From an uncultured beta proteobacterium (GTDB taxonomy: Bacteria; Pseudomonadota; Gammaproteobacteria; Burkholderiales; Burkholderiaceae_C): a stretch of 64,000 nucleotides of DNA. Positions 1-10,405 of the stretch are shown here, in pieces (position 1 is the first letter of the stretch; each line of letters starts with the position of its first letter). The position numbers and the translations under genes are program-made. Location of the stretch: NCBI GenBank assembly GCA_903828235.1, contig CAIKLM010000122.1, positions 45,281 through 109,280 on the forward strand, written 5' to 3'. The notes under the pieces are model-generated. The model worked only from the letters and a program-made list of their open reading frames with translations. It did not search any database and was not told the origin of the DNA.

Positions 1-86
1 TAGACAAGGCCCGGGTCTGGGCCCAACTGAACTATCTGCTGCCGTCCCACGGCGGCGTCCAAGCCAAGCCGGAGGCGGCACGATGA
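1..86 (+). CDS. C-terminus of a TolC-family outer-membrane efflux protein (partial)
   Basis: The open frame from the window start encodes about 27 residues ending in VWAQLNYLLP and a polar tail, then stops at TGA. The stop overlaps the ATG of the adaptor gene (ATGA), so the two are translationally coupled. Position directly before cusB and cusA makes an outer-membrane channel (CusC-like) the expected product. Only the tail is visible, so the family call is mostly inferred from context. Confidence 0.6.
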   Translation, partial: DKARVWAQLNYLLPSHGGVQAKPEAAR

Positions 87-1711
87 AAACCCGAAACACC
101 CTGTTGACGGCCGTCATTGCCGTCGCGCTGGCCGCGGGCGGTTTTGCGCTCTACCAGGTCGGCATGCACCGCGGCATGGGCCAGGCTGGCGCCGGAGCAG
201 CCACTGCGTCCGGCTCGACTCCTGCAGAAGACCCGACCAGCAGCATCGCCGCCGGCGAGGCAGCTACGCGACGCCACATCAAGGACGGCATCAAGGCCGG
301 CGAGATCGATCCTGCCACCGGCAAGCCCATCCTCTACTACCACGACCCGATGGTGCCCGGTAAGCGCTTCGACGCGCCGGCCAAGTCGCCCTTCATGGAC
401 ATGATGCTGGTGCCGGTCTACGGCGGCGCCGGCGGCGACGACCAGGGCACCGTCACCGTGAGCCCGCGCATCCAGCAGAACCTCGGCGTGCGGACCGCCG
501 AGGTCGTCGAGGGCACGTTGCAGCCCATGGTCAGCGCCGTCGGCAGCATCGCCTGGAACGAGCGCGACCAGTCGGTGGTGCAGGCCCGTGCAACGGGCTA
601 CATCGAGAAGCTGCATGTGCGGGCGACGCTCGATCGCGTGCGCGCTGGCCAGCCCTTCGCCGAACTCTACGTGCCCGAGTGGGTGGCGGCGCAGGAGGAG
701 TACCTCTCGGTTAAGCGCTTCGCGAAGGATGATGCGGGGCTGGCAGCCGCAGCCCGCCAGCGCCTGCTGCTGGCCGGCATGAGCGAAGCGCAGGTCGCGC
801 GCGTCGATGCGGCGGGCACCGTGCAGCCACGCATCACGCTCGTCGCACCGTCGAGCGGTGTCGTGGCCGAACTCGTGGTCCGTGAGGGCATGACGGTGAG
901 TCCGGGGATGATGCTGGCGCGCATCAACGGTCTGGCCAGTGTCTGGGCGAATGCCGAGCTGCCCGAGAGCCAGGCCGCGCTCGTGCGGCCCGGCAGCCAG
1001 GTCGAGGCGCGCAGTCCTGGCGTCCCCGGGGCGGTGTTCCGGGGCAGCGTACAGGCGCTGCTGCCCGAAGTGAACGCGACCACGCGCACCCTGAAGGCGC
1101 GCGTGCAGTTCGCCAACCCTGCCGGTCAGTTGGTGCCAGGCCTGTTCGTCACGATGCAGTTCATGGACACCCGCGCGGGCAAGGCCTTGCTGGTGCCGAC
1201 CGAGGCGGTGATCCAGACCGGCCGGCGCGCGGTGGTGATGGTGGCCGAAGAGGGTGGGCGCTTTGCGCCGGTCGATGTGGAAACCGGCCTGGAGACCGGC
1301 GGCCAGACCGAGATCAAACGCGGCCTGAAGGCCGGCCAGCGTGTCGTCGTCTCGTCGCAGTTCCTGATCGACTCCGAAGCCAGCCTGAAGGGCGTCGAGG
1401 CGCGCCTGAACAACCAGCCGGCGCCGACGGCCGCCAACACCGCCCAGCGCCACAGCGCCCAAGGCCTGATCGAGTCGCTGGACCGCGAGAGCGTCACGCT
1501 CAGCCACGGCCCGATCCCGAGCGTCGGCATGGGCGCGATGACGATGGAGTTCAAGCTGCCGCCGCTGAAGCAACGGCCGCGCGGCCTGGCGGTGGGTGAC
1601 CGCGTCGACTTCGAGTTCTATGTAGACCCGACTGATGGCCCGACGGTGACCACGCTCACGCTGCTGCCTCCGGCTGCACCTGCTGCTGCCGCACCGGGAG
1701 CGTCGCGATGA
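83..1711 (+). CDS. cusB: RND efflux periplasmic adaptor, CusB-like, with fused C-terminal CusF-like domain
   Basis: This is a membrane-fusion protein linking an inner-membrane RND pump to an outer-membrane channel for Cu(I)/Ag(I) export. It has an N-terminal membrane anchor (about residues 7-25). A heavy-metal-binding segment at about 85-114 (YYHDPMVPG...[10 protein letters not shown]) follows, then the barrel-sandwich/beta-barrel adaptor region. The last 85 residues (about 452-536) match the CusF fold pattern, with LSHGPIP and GAMTMEF, the His and Met-x-Met type Cu/Ag ligands. In E. coli CusF is a separate protein; here it is fused. The gene overlaps its neighbours by ATGA on both sides, giving a CBA operon. 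At 542 residues it is longer than unfused adaptors, consistent with the fusion. Confidence 0.9.
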   Translation: MKTRNTLLTAVIAVALAAGGFALYQVGMHRGMGQAGAGAATASGSTPAEDPTSSIAAGEAATRRHIKDGIKAGEIDPATGKPILYYHDPMVPGKRFDAPAKSPFMDMMLVPVYGGAGGDDQGTVTVSPRIQQNLGVRTAEVVEGTLQPMVSAVGSIAWNERDQSVVQARATGYIEKLHVRATLDRVRAGQPFAELYVPEWVAAQEEYLSVKRFAKDDAGLAAAARQRLLLAGMSEAQVARVDAAGTVQPRITLVAPSSGVVAELVVREGMTVSPGMMLARINGLASVWANAELPESQAALVRPGSQVEARSPGVPGAVFRGSVQALLPEVNATTRTLKARVQFANPAGQLVPGLFVTMQFMDTRAGKALLVPTEAVIQTGRRAVVMVAEEGGRFAPVDVETGLETGGQTEIKRGLKAGQRVVVSSQFLIDSEASLKGVEARLNNQPAPTAANTAQRHSAQGLIESLDRESVTLSHGPIPSVGMGAMTMEFKLPPLKQRPRGLAVGDRVDFEFYVDPTDGPTVTTLTLLPPAAPAAAAPGASR

Positions 1712-4700
1712 TCGCCGCGCTGATCCGCTGGTCCATCGTTAACCGCTTCCTCGTGCTGCTGGCGACCGTCATCGTCACCGCCTGGGGCCTGTGGGCCGTG
1801 CAGCGCACGCCGCTGGACGCCCTGCCCGACCTGTCGGACGTGCAGGTCATCATCCGCACGCCTTACCCAGGCCAGGCGCCGCGCATCGTCGAGAACCAGG
1901 TCACCTACCCGCTGACGACGACGATGCTGTCGGTGCCGGGTGCGAAGGTCGTGCGCGGCTATTCGTTCTTCGGCGACAGCTTCGTCTACGTGCTGTTCGA
2001 AGATGGCACCGACCCCTACTGGGCGCGCTCGCGGGTGCTGGAGTACCTGAACCAGGTGCAAGGGCGGCTGCCCTCCGCGGTCAAGCCGGCGCTTGGCCCT
2101 GATGCCACCGGCGTGGGCTGGATCTACCAGTACGCACTCGTCGACCGCAGCGGCACGATGGACGCGGGGCAACTGCGCGCCATGCAGGACTGGTTCCTGA
2201 AGTACGAGCTGAAGACGGTGCCGAACGTGGCCGAGGTCGCGTCGGTCGGGGGCATGGTGCGCCAGTACCAGGTGTTGCTCGATCCGGACAAGCTGGCGGC
2301 CTACAACGTGCCGCATGGCGCGGTGATCGACGCGATCCGCAACGCGAACCAGGAGGCCGGCGGCTCGGTGCTGGAGCTAGGAGAGGCCGAGTACGTCGTG
2401 CGCGCTTCGGGCCTGCTGGCGACGCTGGACGACTTCCGCAAGATTCCGCTCAGCGCCACCGACGCCGGCGTCAGCGTGCGCCTGGGCAACGTGGCGCGCG
2501 TGCAGCTCGGCCCCGAGATGCGCCGCGGCATCGGCGAGCTCGACGGCGAGGGTGAGGCCACCGGCGGCGTGATCGTGATGCGCTCGGGCAAGAACGCACT
2601 GGAGACCATCGCGGCCGTCAAGGCCAAGATCGTGTCGCTGCAGGCCAGCCTGCCGAAGGGCGTGGAGATCGTGCCGACCTACGACCGCTCCAGCCTGATC
2701 GAGCGTGCCGTCGAGAACCTGAGCCACAAGCTGATCGAAGAGTTCATCGTCGTCGCGCTGGTCTGCGTGGTGTTCCTGTTCCATCTGCGCTCTGCGTTCG
2801 TGGCCATCGTCACGCTGCCGCTGGGCATCCTGGCCAGCTTCATCGTCATGCACTACCAGGGTGTCAATGCGAACGTGATGTCGCTGGGCGGCATCGCCAT
2901 CGCCATCGGCGCGATGGTCGATGCAGCGGTGGTGATGATCGAGAACGCACACAAGCACATCGAGGCTTGGCGGCACGAGCACCCAGGCGAGGACCTGAAG
3001 GGAGAAGCGCAGTGGCGCGTGGTCGGCGATGCCGCGGTCGAGGTCGGCCCGGCGCTGTTCTTCTCGCTGCTCATCATCACGCTGAGCTTCATTCCGGTCT
3101 TCACGTTGGAGGCGCAGGAGGGTCGGCTGTTCTCGCCGCTGGCGTACACCAAGACCTACGCGATGGCGGCCTCGGCTGGCCTCGCGGTGACGCTGGTGCC
3201 GGTGCTGATGGGCTACCTGATTCGCGGGCGCATCCCCGATGAGCGGCGTAACCCGCTGAACCGCGGGCTGATCGCAATCTACCGTCCGCTGCTCGACGGC
3301 GTGCTGGCCTGGCCGAAAACGACGATTGCCGTCGCTGCGCTGCTGCTCGCCAGCACCGCCTGGCCGATCCTGAAGATCGGCGGCGAGTTCATGCCGCCGC
3401 TGGACGAAGGCGACCTGCTCTACATGCCGACCGCGCTGCCGGGTCTGTCGGCCGGCAAGGCGGCCGAACTGCTGCAGCAGACCGACCGGCTCATCAAGAC
3501 CCTGCCGGAGGTGCAGACGGTCTACGGCAAGGCAGGCCGCGCCGAGACGGCCACCGACCCGGCGCCGATGGAGATGTTCGAGACCACGATCCAGTTCAAG
3601 CCGAAGGATCAGTGGCGCGACGGCATGACGAGCGACAGGCTGGTCGAGGAACTGGACCGCATCGTCAAGGTGCCCGGACTGTCCAACATCTGGGTGCCGC
3701 CGATCCGCAACCGCATCGACATGCTGGCCACCGGCATCAAGAGCCCCGTCGGCGTGAAGGTGGCTGGCACCGACCTGGCCGAGATCGACCGCCTGGCAGG
3801 CGAGATCGAGAAGGCGGTGAAGGGCGTGCCCGGCGTCAGCAGCGCACTGGCTGAACGGCTGACCGGCGGGCGCTATGTCGACGTGAACATCAACAGGGAT
3901 GCAGCGGCCCGCTACGGCATGAACATCGCCGATGTGCAATCGGTGATCAGCGCGGCGGTCGGCGGCGACAACGTCGGTGAGACGGTGGAAGGCCTGCAGC
4001 GTTTCCCGATCAACGTGCGCTACCCGAGGGAGGTCCGCGACTCGCTGCAGAAGCTGCGCCAGCTGCCCGTCCTCACCCCGCGCGGTGCACGCATCGTGCT
4101 GTCCGACGTGGCCGAACTGCGCATCACCGACGGCCCGCCGATGCTGCGCAGCGAGAACGCTCGCCTGGCGGGCTTCGTCTACGTCGACATCCGTGGGCGC
4201 GACCTGAAGTCGGCGGTGCTCGACATGCAGAAGGCGGTGGCCGAGCAGGTGAAGCTGACGCCCGGCTACTCGGTCTCGTGGTCGGGGCAGTTCGAGTTCC
4301 TGGAGCGCGCGACGGCCAAGCTGAAGGTGGTGGTGCCCTTCACGCTGGGCATCATCTTCGTGCTGCTGTACCTGACCTTCCGGCGCTTCGACGAGGCGCT
4401 GCTGATCTTGGCGACACTGCCCTTCGCGCTGATCGGCGGCTTCTGGCTGCTCTACCTGCTGGGCTACAACCTCAGCGTGGCCGGCGCGATCGGCTTCATC
4501 GCGCTGGCTGGCGTGGCGGCCGAGTTCGGCGTGATCATGCTGCTGTACCTGAAGCAGGCCTGGGAGGCGCGGCTGGCGCGCGGCCAGACCAATGACTCGG
4601 ACCTGCTCGACGCGATCCGCGAGGGCGCAGTCCTGCGCGTGCGGCCCAAAGCGATGACGGTGGCCGTGATCATCGCCGGCCTCGTGCCGATCATGTTCGG

Positions 4701-4899
4701 TGGCGGCACCGGCTCCGAGGTGATGCAGCGCATCGCCGCGCCCATGGTCGGCGGCATGGTCACGGCGCCGCTGCTGTCGATGTTCGTCGTTCCCGCCATC
4801 TACCGGCTGATGCGAAGACGCAGGCGTGCTGCTGCAGGCGAAGCGCCTGCCGATCACGGCGATGCTTCAATGCCGGACCCGGTGACGTCAGTGGCGTGA
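1708..4899 (+). CDS. cusA: Heavy-metal RND efflux pump CusA (Cu(I)/Ag(I), HME4 type)
   Basis: This inner-membrane proton-driven transporter of 1063 residues belongs to the CzcA/CusA family. The TM4 motif [16 protein letters not shown] is the form seen in monovalent-cation (HME4) pumps. The three methionines that form the metal path in E. coli CusA are present at the same numbers: M573 ([11 protein letters not shown]), M623 (APMEMFET) and M672 ([11 protein letters not shown]). The start codon overlaps the cusB stop (ATGA). Substrate assignment to Cu/Ag is therefore strong, and neighbouring copper genes agree. No frameshift or truncation is seen. Confidence 0.95.
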   Translation: MIAALIRWSIVNRFLVLLATVIVTAWGLWAVQRTPLDALPDLSDVQVIIRTPYPGQAPRIVENQVTYPLTTTMLSVPGAKVVRGYSFFGDSFVYVLFEDGTDPYWARSRVLEYLNQVQGRLPSAVKPALGPDATGVGWIYQYALVDRSGTMDAGQLRAMQDWFLKYELKTVPNVAEVASVGGMVRQYQVLLDPDKLAAYNVPHGAVIDAIRNANQEAGGSVLELGEAEYVVRASGLLATLDDFRKIPLSATDAGVSVRLGNVARVQLGPEMRRGIGELDGEGEATGGVIVMRSGKNALETIAAVKAKIVSLQASLPKGVEIVPTYDRSSLIERAVENLSHKLIEEFIVVALVCVVFLFHLRSAFVAIVTLPLGILASFIVMHYQGVNANVMSLGGIAIAIGAMVDAAVVMIENAHKHIEAWRHEHPGEDLKGEAQWRVVGDAAVEVGPALFFSLLIITLSFIPVFTLEAQEGRLFSPLAYTKTYAMAASAGLAVTLVPVLMGYLIRGRIPDERRNPLNRGLIAIYRPLLDGVLAWPKTTIAVAALLLASTAWPILKIGGEFMPPLDEGDLLYMPTALPGLSAGKAAELLQQTDRLIKTLPEVQTVYGKAGRAETATDPAPMEMFETTIQFKPKDQWRDGMTSDRLVEELDRIVKVPGLSNIWVPPIRNRIDMLATGIKSPVGVKVAGTDLAEIDRLAGEIEKAVKGVPGVSSALAERLTGGRYVDVNINRDAAARYGMNIADVQSVISAAVGGDNVGETVEGLQRFPINVRYPREVRDSLQKLRQLPVLTPRGARIVLSDVAELRITDGPPMLRSENARLAGFVYVDIRGRDLKSAVLDMQKAVAEQVKLTPGYSVSWSGQFEFLERATAKLKVVVPFTLGIIFVLLYLTFRRFDEALLILATLPFALIGGFWLLYLLGYNLSVAGAIGFIALAGVAAEFGVIMLLYLKQAWEARLARGQTNDSDLLDAIREGAVLRVRPKAMTVAVIIAGLVPIMFGGGTGSEVMQRIAAPMVGGMVTAPLLSMFVVPAIYRLMRRRRRAAAGEAPADHGDASMPDPVTSVA

Positions 4900-4906
4900 G
4901 TACGAC

Positions 4907-4937
4907 CGGCGGTGGGCTGTCGGATCAGCCGCCGCCG
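4907..4937. terminator. Candidate bidirectional terminator hairpin between convergent genes
   Basis: A GC-rich stem (CGGCGGTGGGCTG pairing with CAGCCGCCGCCG across a 6-nt loop) lies between the stop of cusA and the stop of the convergent dsbA-like gene. There is no clear T-tract, so the terminator role is inferred from position and stem strength. Confidence 0.45.
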
Positions 4938-4942
4938 TCGGC

Positions 4943-5599
4943 CTATCGCTTCGCCTTCGCCACTTCCTCCGCCACGAGCGCGGCAAGCTGGTCCGGCCCA
5001 AAGCTCGGCAGGCTGCGGCCGTTGACAAAGAAGGTGGGCGTCCGGCTTACTTGCAGCGCAGTCAGGTCTTCGACATCCTGGGCCAGCAGCGCTTGCATCT
5101 CGGGTCGGGCCATTTCCTCCCGGGCTCGCTCGATGTCCAGGCCGGCGGCCTTGGCGATCTCGAAGGTGAGGTCGGGGTTGGGCCGCCCGTGGTCGGCCCA
5201 GGTCGGCTGCGCCTGCAGCACCGCTTCCAGCACCGGCTGGTACTTGCCCTGGCGCTTGGCCGCCTCAAGCAGCTTCACCACCTGGGCGGAGCCCTGGTGG
5301 AAGGGTGCATAGCGGATGACGAGCCGGACGTCGTTGGGGTATTTCGCCATCAGGCTCTTGACGATCGGATAGAACGCGCGACAGGTCTCGCAGGCCGGGT
5401 CGAAGAACTCGACGATCGTGACCGGCGCGCCCTGCGGCCCGAGCACCGGCGAGTGCATGCGCACGAGGCGGGTCTGCTCGGCGCGGACTGTCTGGTCCTG
5501 GGCGCTCTGCGTCTGCTTCCGGTACAGGCTCACGCCCAGGGCGAAGGCGGCGACCACCAGGATCAGGATGCCGCCGACGGCGAGCTTCTTGGTGTTCAT
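4943..5599 (-). CDS. DsbA-family thiol:disulfide oxidoreductase, membrane-anchored
   Basis: This periplasmic thioredoxin-fold protein of 218 residues has an N-terminal anchor (about 7-25), active-site motif FDPACETCRAF and the cis-proline segment RTPTFFVNG. It probably forms or transfers disulfides in exported proteins. The start at 5599 was chosen because it gives the signal anchor and overlaps the end of the upstream dsbB-like gene by 4 bp; the longer 395-aa frame in the ORF track runs through that gene in the wrong frame. The two genes form a DsbB-DsbA pair. Similar pairs with CETC-type DsbA proteins occur as accessory oxidation systems; the exact client is unknown. Confidence 0.88.
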   Translation of the reverse strand: MNTKKLAVGGILILVVAAFALGVSLYRKQTQSAQDQTVRAEQTRLVRMHSPVLGPQGAPVTIVEFFDPACETCRAFYPIVKSLMAKYPNDVRLVIRYAPFHQGSAQVVKLLEAAKRQGKYQPVLEAVLQAQPTWADHGRPNPDLTFEIAKAAGLDIERAREEMARPEMQALLAQDVEDLTALQVSRTPTFFVNGRSLPSFGPDQLAALVAEEVAKAKR

Positions 5600-6057
5600 G
5601 GACGGGTCTTTCTCAGGTAGACGAGCAGGAGCGCGACGATGGCGGTGAAGGCCAGCAGCGACAGCCAAGGGATCTGGATGTCGCCGAGGATCACCAGCTT
5701 CTGATCGCTGCAGGATGGGCCGGCGCCGCAGGGAATCCACCACTGCGGCACCCAGCCTGCGACGAGTGCGGTGTGATACCCCGCCACTGCGACACCGCCC
5801 AGTGCCAGCGGCAAGGCGTAGATCGCGCCGCGCCGGTCGTTGCCGAAGGCCGCCATGCCGAGGATCAGGGCCAGCGGAAACATCAGGATGCGCTGGTACC
5901 AGCAGAGCTGGCAGGGCGTCATGCCCATCACCTCGCCGATGAACAGCGCAGCGAAGGTCGACACCAGGGCGACGGCCCAGGCGGCAGACAGCCAGATCCA
6001 TCCGGTGCCCGATCGGCTGGCCGGGGTGCTGACGTGTGTCCCATTCACGCTGCTCAT
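5596..6057 (-). CDS. dsbB: DsbB/BdbC-type disulfide bond formation protein
   Basis: This is a four-helix inner-membrane quinone-linked oxidase of 153 residues that re-oxidises DsbA. Both periplasmic cysteine pairs are visible: TPCQLCWYQR after the first helix pair and PCGAGPSCSDQ in the second loop. It overlaps the dsbA-like gene by ATGA, so the two are co-translated. It is shorter than typical E. coli DsbB (176 aa), in line with BdbC-like forms. The location between two metal pumps suggests a role in maturing exported Cys-containing metal proteins; this is inference. Confidence 0.9.
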   Translation of the reverse strand: MSSVNGTHVSTPASRSGTGWIWLSAAWAVALVSTFAALFIGEVMGMTPCQLCWYQRILMFPLALILGMAAFGNDRRGAIYALPLALGGVAVAGYHTALVAGWVPQWWIPCGAGPSCSDQKLVILGDIQIPWLSLLAFTAIVALLLVYLRKTRP

Positions 6058-6276
6058 AACGCGTGAAGTGTCGCTGCAGGATGAATCCGTGTGGTCGCCG
6101 GCTCAGCTGCAACCGCCACAAAGGCCGCAACTCTGCTTGACGCCGATCGCAGGATGCCCGTCCGCGAGTTCAGGCGCCCTATGGCAGTGCAGCGACTTCT
6201 CACCGAGCCGGCTCGGGCTGCTTCTTCCGCCGAGATCCATGCGCTTCCACATCGGGTGGTGTCGACTTCAATGAAC

Positions 6277-6840
6277 TCAACCGCGGAGGTCCAGATCTGC
6301 AACCAATTTTGAAGCCTGTGCGCGTGTTTTCACCGACTCAGCGTGAGCCATCTGCCAGGTGAAGCTGGTACCCCAGGCCCAGCCCGAGCCGATGAGCTCG
6401 ACCACCCGCAAGTCGCCGACGCGGCCTTCAACACTCATGTCGATACTCCGGCCCTCCCATTGCGCGGACACGCGATGTGCGCCGGGCTTCAGGCGCAGAC
6501 GCACCAACGACACCGGAATGGTCGCCGCACTGGCGGCGCCATCGATCGCCACAGGCACCACCACACTGGCATCCCCCCATCGGCTGCGCAGCACGTACAC
6601 GGTCAGCGCAGCGGGGTCGGCCTCGAAGCGTTTAGCCTCGGCCTCGACCGCGTCGGTCGGCACGGCGGTCGGTGTGCAGGTCAACGTTGGACGGTAGCTC
6701 TTGCCGATGCGGTGGCAGTAGGTGCCGTCGGCGTTGACGGACCGCAATGGTTTGGTCATGCACCCGGCGAGCGGCGCAAGGCCAACCACCGCCAGGCCAA
6801 GCAACAGAGTTCTGCGGTGAGGCCGGTCTGACTCGCTCAT
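6277..6840 (-). CDS. Putative lipoprotein of unknown function
   Basis: The protein has 187 residues with a type II signal (RRTLLLGLAVVGLAPLAGC), so it is probably lipidated and exported. The rest includes a short segment with two cysteines (TYCHRIGKSY...LTCTPT) and a beta-rich C-terminal half with PGAHRV-type motifs, typical of small envelope lipoproteins. I do not recognise a named family. It lies 13 nt downstream of the small His-rich periplasmic gene on the same strand and may be the distal gene of the czc-like operon. Confidence 0.65.
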   Translation of the reverse strand: MSESDRPHRRTLLLGLAVVGLAPLAGCMTKPLRSVNADGTYCHRIGKSYRPTLTCTPTAVPTDAVEAEAKRFEADPAALTVYVLRSRWGDASVVVPVAIDGAASAATIPVSLVRLRLKPGAHRVSAQWEGRSIDMSVEGRVGDLRVVELIGSGWAWGTSFTWQMAHAESVKTRAQASKLVADLDLRG

Positions 6841-6853
6841 GATGAACTCCGGT

Positions 6854-7243
6854 CTACTTCAGCGCAAAGCGCACGGTGCCGGCTGACTTGCCAGCGATGG
6901 TCACCAGGGCGACCACCTTGGTGCCGGGGCCGACCTTGAAAGTGCCTGAGGCTTCGAGCTTGTCGCCCGCCGGCTTGAGCTCGACTTCCTGCTTCTCGGC
7001 GCCTGTGAGCAGCGTCAGCTTGGCGCTGGCCTTGGACACATCAGCAGGCTTGCCATGGTCCCGCAGGTGCAGCTGGATCATCGTGGGCTTGGCGACCAGT
7101 TCGTAGTCGATGTCCTTGACTTCAACGACCACGCCGCCGTGCATGGGCTTGTGCTCATGCGCGTGGTCGTGCTTGTCGCCGGCGGCGTAGGCCGAACCGG
7201 CCAGGGCCAGGGTGATTGAAGCAAACAGGGCTTGGGTCTTCAT
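6854..7243 (-). CDS. Small periplasmic His-rich protein of the metal-efflux operon
   Basis: This 129-residue exported protein has a clear signal peptide (MKTQALFASITLALAGSAYA). A His cluster (DKHDHAHEHKPMHGG) follows directly and could bind metal. The remainder looks like a small beta-sandwich domain. The start at 7243 is supported by a GAAAGGAC ribosome-binding site. It lies 41 nt after the RND pump gene on the same strand. Related small proteins accompany CzcCBA-type pumps in Burkholderiales, but no defined function is known to me. Confidence 0.7.
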   Translation of the reverse strand: MKTQALFASITLALAGSAYAAGDKHDHAHEHKPMHGGVVVEVKDIDYELVAKPTMIQLHLRDHGKPADVSKASAKLTLLTGAEKQEVELKPAGDKLEASGTFKVGPGTKVVALVTIAGKSAGTVRFALK

Positions 7244-7284
7244 GGAAGTCCTTTCGGGGTGGTGGGTGGTAACAGGGGAAAGCT

Positions 7285-10200
7285 TCAAAGCGCCTCGGCG
7301 TCCTTGTCGTTCATAAGCGCTTCGGCCGGCTTGCGCCCGAAGAGCCAGAACATCGCGGGCGTGAGGAAGGTGTCGAGCAGCGTCGAGCTGATCAGGCCGG
7401 AGAAGATCACGACGGCCACGGGGTGCAGCACCTCGGTGCCGGGCTGCTCGGCCTCGAACAGCAGCGGGGCCAGCGCGAAGGCCGTGACCAGCGCCGTCAT
7501 CAGCACCGGGCTCAGCCGCTCCAGCGAGCCGCGCATGATCATCTTCTGGTCGAAGTTCTCGCCCTCGAATCGCATCAGGTTGATGTAATGGCTGACCTTG
7601 AGGATGCCATTGCGCACCGAGATGCCAGCCAGCGTGATGAAGCCGACCAGGGCGGCCACTGACAGCGGTTGCCCTGAAAGCCACAGGCCGAGTACCGCGC
7701 CGACCAGGGCGAGCGGGATGTTCACCATGATCAGCGCCGACAGCGCGGCCGACTTGTAGCGGCTGTAGAGCACCACGAACATCAAGGTCAGCGACACGAT
7801 GGACAGCAGGCCGACCAGGCGTGAGGCTTCCTCCTGCGCCTGGAACTGACCGCCCAGCGTGATGAAGTAACCCTCGGGCAGCTTTGTTTCGGCGACCACC
7901 TTGCGGATGTCGGCGACGATCTCCGAGAGCGCGCGCCCGGACGCATTCGCCGACAGCACGATACGCCGCTTGCCGTCGTCGCGGCTGATCTGGTTCGGGC
8001 CGTCACCGTCTTCGATGGTGGCGATCTTCGACAGCGGGATGCGGCCGTTGGGCGTCTCGATCAGGATCTGGCCCAGGCCTTCCACCGAGCGCGCCGATTC
8101 CGGAAGCTTCACCACCAGCGCGAAGCGGCGGCTGCCCTCGACGATCTGGGTGACCTTCTCGCCTTCGACCAGCGCCTGCAATGCCGACAGCACTTGAGGC
8201 GCCGGCACACCGTACTGCGCGGCCGCGGCGTAGTCGATGCGCACCTTGATCTGCGGCGCGAGCACCTGCTTCTCGATCTGCAGGTCGGCAATGCCCGGGA
8301 TGGTGGCCAGCTTTGCGCGCAGCACGTCGGCCTGGCCGCGCAGTGCATCGAGGTCTTCGCCGAAGATCTTGATCGCGATCTGCGATCGCACGCCCGACAG
8401 CATGTGGTCAATGCGGTGCGAGATGGGCTGGCCGATCTCCAATGCGGCCGGAAGATTGACCAGACGCGCACGGATGTCGGCCTTGATCTCGTCCATGCTG
8501 CGCGTCAGTTCCGCCGTGGGCTTCAGGCCCACGTCGAGCTCACTGACGTGCACCCCCTCGGCATGCTCGTCGAGTTCCGCGCGGCCGCTGCGCCGCCCGA
8601 CGTGTGTCACCTCAGGCACCTGCTTGACCAGCACTTCGGCCTGGCGCGCCAGCGCTGACGATTCCGTCAGCGTGACACCGGGGTTCAGGCGCAGGCCGAT
8701 CAGCAGCGTGCCTTCATTGAAGGGCGGCAGGAAGGTCGTCGGAAAGAACGGCACGGCCACCGCAGCAACGAGCACCGCTGCACCTGCAGCGGCCATGGCG
8801 GCCTTGGGCCGATCGAGCACGCCCTGCAGGCTGCTGCGGTAACGCGCCTTCAGCCAGGCCAGGACCTTGGTGTCGCCATGGTCCAGGTTCTTCATCCGCG
8901 GCAGCAGGTAGTAACTCAAGACGGGTGTCACCGTCACCGAGACGATCAGCGAGGCCAGCGTGGACACGATGAAGGCGATGCCCAGCGGCACGAACAGCTT
9001 GCCCTCCAGTCCCGGCAGCGCGAACAGCGGGATGAAGACCAGGACGATGATGACCGTGGCATACAGGATCGCTGACCGCACCTCCATCGTCGCGTGCGCA
9101 ACGATCTCGATCGGATTCAGGCGGCTGTGCGGATGATTGGCGCGGTCCGCCTTCAGCCGTCGCAGCACGTTCTCGACGCCCACCACCGCGTCGTCGACCA
9201 GGCCGCCGATGGCAATGGCCAGTCCGCCGAGCGTCATGGTGTTGATCGACAGCCCGAAATACTTGAAGACCAACGCGGTGATGAAGATCGACACCGGGAT
9301 GGCTGTCAGCGCGATGATGGTCGGCCGCAAGGTCCCGAGGAAGAAGAACAGGATGACCGCCACGAAGATCGACGCGCCGATCAGCTTGCCCTGCAGCGTG
9401 GTGATCGAGGCCTCGATGAAGCTGGCCTGGCGGAAGGTCACGCGCGGTGCCTCCATGCCGGCCGGCAGCGAGGCCTTCAGCCCCACCAGGGCCTCTTCGA
9501 TGGACTGAGTCAGGGCAATCGTGTCGGCAGTCGGCTGCTTCTGAATGCCCAGGATCACGGCCGGTTTGCCTTCGTAGCCTGCGTCGCCGCGCTTGAGCGC
9601 CGCGGCGAAGGTCACCTCGGCGATCTGGCGCATCAGGATCGGTTGCCCATCCTTGGATGTCAGCGCCAGGTTGTTCAGGTCTTCGAGGCGTGAAGTTCGG
9701 CCGAGGTTGCGAATCAGGTACTCGCGCCCGTTCAACTCCAGGAAGCCGCCGGAGGTGTTGGAGGAGTAGCCCTTCAATGCGCCTTCGAGCTGGTCGTGCG
9801 TGATGCCCAGTTCGGCCATGCGCGTCGTGTTCGGCTGCACCTGGAACTGGCGCACTTCACCACCGATCGGGATGACCTGCGCGACGCCGGGCACCGACAG
9901 CAGCCGCGGGCGCAGCACCCAGTCGGCGTACTCGCGAACGGCCATCGCGCTGATCTTGCTCGGATCGACCGGAATGGCGATCTGCATGATCTCGCCCATG
10001 ATCGAGCTGATCGGACCCATGCGCGGCACCACGCCTTCGGCGATGCCTTCTTCCATGGACGACAGCCGCTCCGACACCAGCTGCCGGGCACGGAAGATGT
10101 CGGTGCTCCAGTCGAAGGTGACATAGAGGAAGGACAGGCCGGCCGACGAGGTCGAGCGCACGCTCTCCACGCCGGGCAGACCGTTCATGGTCGTCTCCAG

Positions 10201-10404
10201 CGGGAAGGTGATGAGTTGCTCCACCTCTTCGGCGGCCATGCCACCGGCCTCGGTCATGATCGTGACGGTGGGCTTGTTGAGGTCCGGAAACACGTCCACT
10301 GGGGTGGTGGAGAGCGTGAACGCGCCGTAGGCCATCAGAACGACGCTGGCGATGATCACCAGCAGCCGGTTCGTCAGGCTGTTATCGAGTAGCCACTTGA
10401 ACAT
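7285..10404 (-). CDS. Heavy-metal RND efflux pump, CzcA family (substrate uncertain)
   Basis: This inner-membrane RND transporter has 1039 residues and two large periplasmic loops. The TM4 motif reads GGLVDDAVVGVENVLRRLK, unlike the CusA form ([13 protein letters not shown]) in the first pump of this window and unlike the usual CzcA form (DFGxxxDGAVV). It resembles the LVDDAVVxVEN group called HME5 in older classifications, whose substrate is poorly defined. The gene follows the adaptor gene by 1 nt, and the operon includes CzcI- and CzcC-like genes, so divalent cation export is plausible but unproven. Confidence 0.9.
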   Translation of the reverse strand: MFKWLLDNSLTNRLLVIIASVVLMAYGAFTLSTTPVDVFPDLNKPTVTIMTEAGGMAAEEVEQLITFPLETTMNGLPGVESVRSTSSAGLSFLYVTFDWSTDIFRARQLVSERLSSMEEGIAEGVVPRMGPISSIMGEIMQIAIPVDPSKISAMAVREYADWVLRPRLLSVPGVAQVIPIGGEVRQFQVQPNTTRMAELGITHDQLEGALKGYSSNTSGGFLELNGREYLIRNLGRTSRLEDLNNLALTSKDGQPILMRQIAEVTFAAALKRGDAGYEGKPAVILGIQKQPTADTIALTQSIEEALVGLKASLPAGMEAPRVTFRQASFIEASITTLQGKLIGASIFVAVILFFFLGTLRPTIIALTAIPVSIFITALVFKYFGLSINTMTLGGLAIAIGGLVDDAVVGVENVLRRLKADRANHPHSRLNPIEIVAHATMEVRSAILYATVIIVLVFIPLFALPGLEGKLFVPLGIAFIVSTLASLIVSVTVTPVLSYYLLPRMKNLDHGDTKVLAWLKARYRSSLQGVLDRPKAAMAAAGAAVLVAAVAVPFFPTTFLPPFNEGTLLIGLRLNPGVTLTESSALARQAEVLVKQVPEVTHVGRRSGRAELDEHAEGVHVSELDVGLKPTAELTRSMDEIKADIRARLVNLPAALEIGQPISHRIDHMLSGVRSQIAIKIFGEDLDALRGQADVLRAKLATIPGIADLQIEKQVLAPQIKVRIDYAAAAQYGVPAPQVLSALQALVEGEKVTQIVEGSRRFALVVKLPESARSVEGLGQILIETPNGRIPLSKIATIEDGDGPNQISRDDGKRRIVLSANASGRALSEIVADIRKVVAETKLPEGYFITLGGQFQAQEEASRLVGLLSIVSLTLMFVVLYSRYKSAALSALIMVNIPLALVGAVLGLWLSGQPLSVAALVGFITLAGISVRNGILKVSHYINLMRFEGENFDQKMIMRGSLERLSPVLMTALVTAFALAPLLFEAEQPGTEVLHPVAVVIFSGLISSTLLDTFLTPAMFWLFGRKPAEALMNDKDAEAL

Positions 10405-10405
10405 G

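Noticed and set aside
2377-4857. 826-aa frame on the minus strand
   Set aside because: It is antisense to cusA, rich in His/Gln/Arg as expected from GC-rich shadow frames, and has no family motif.
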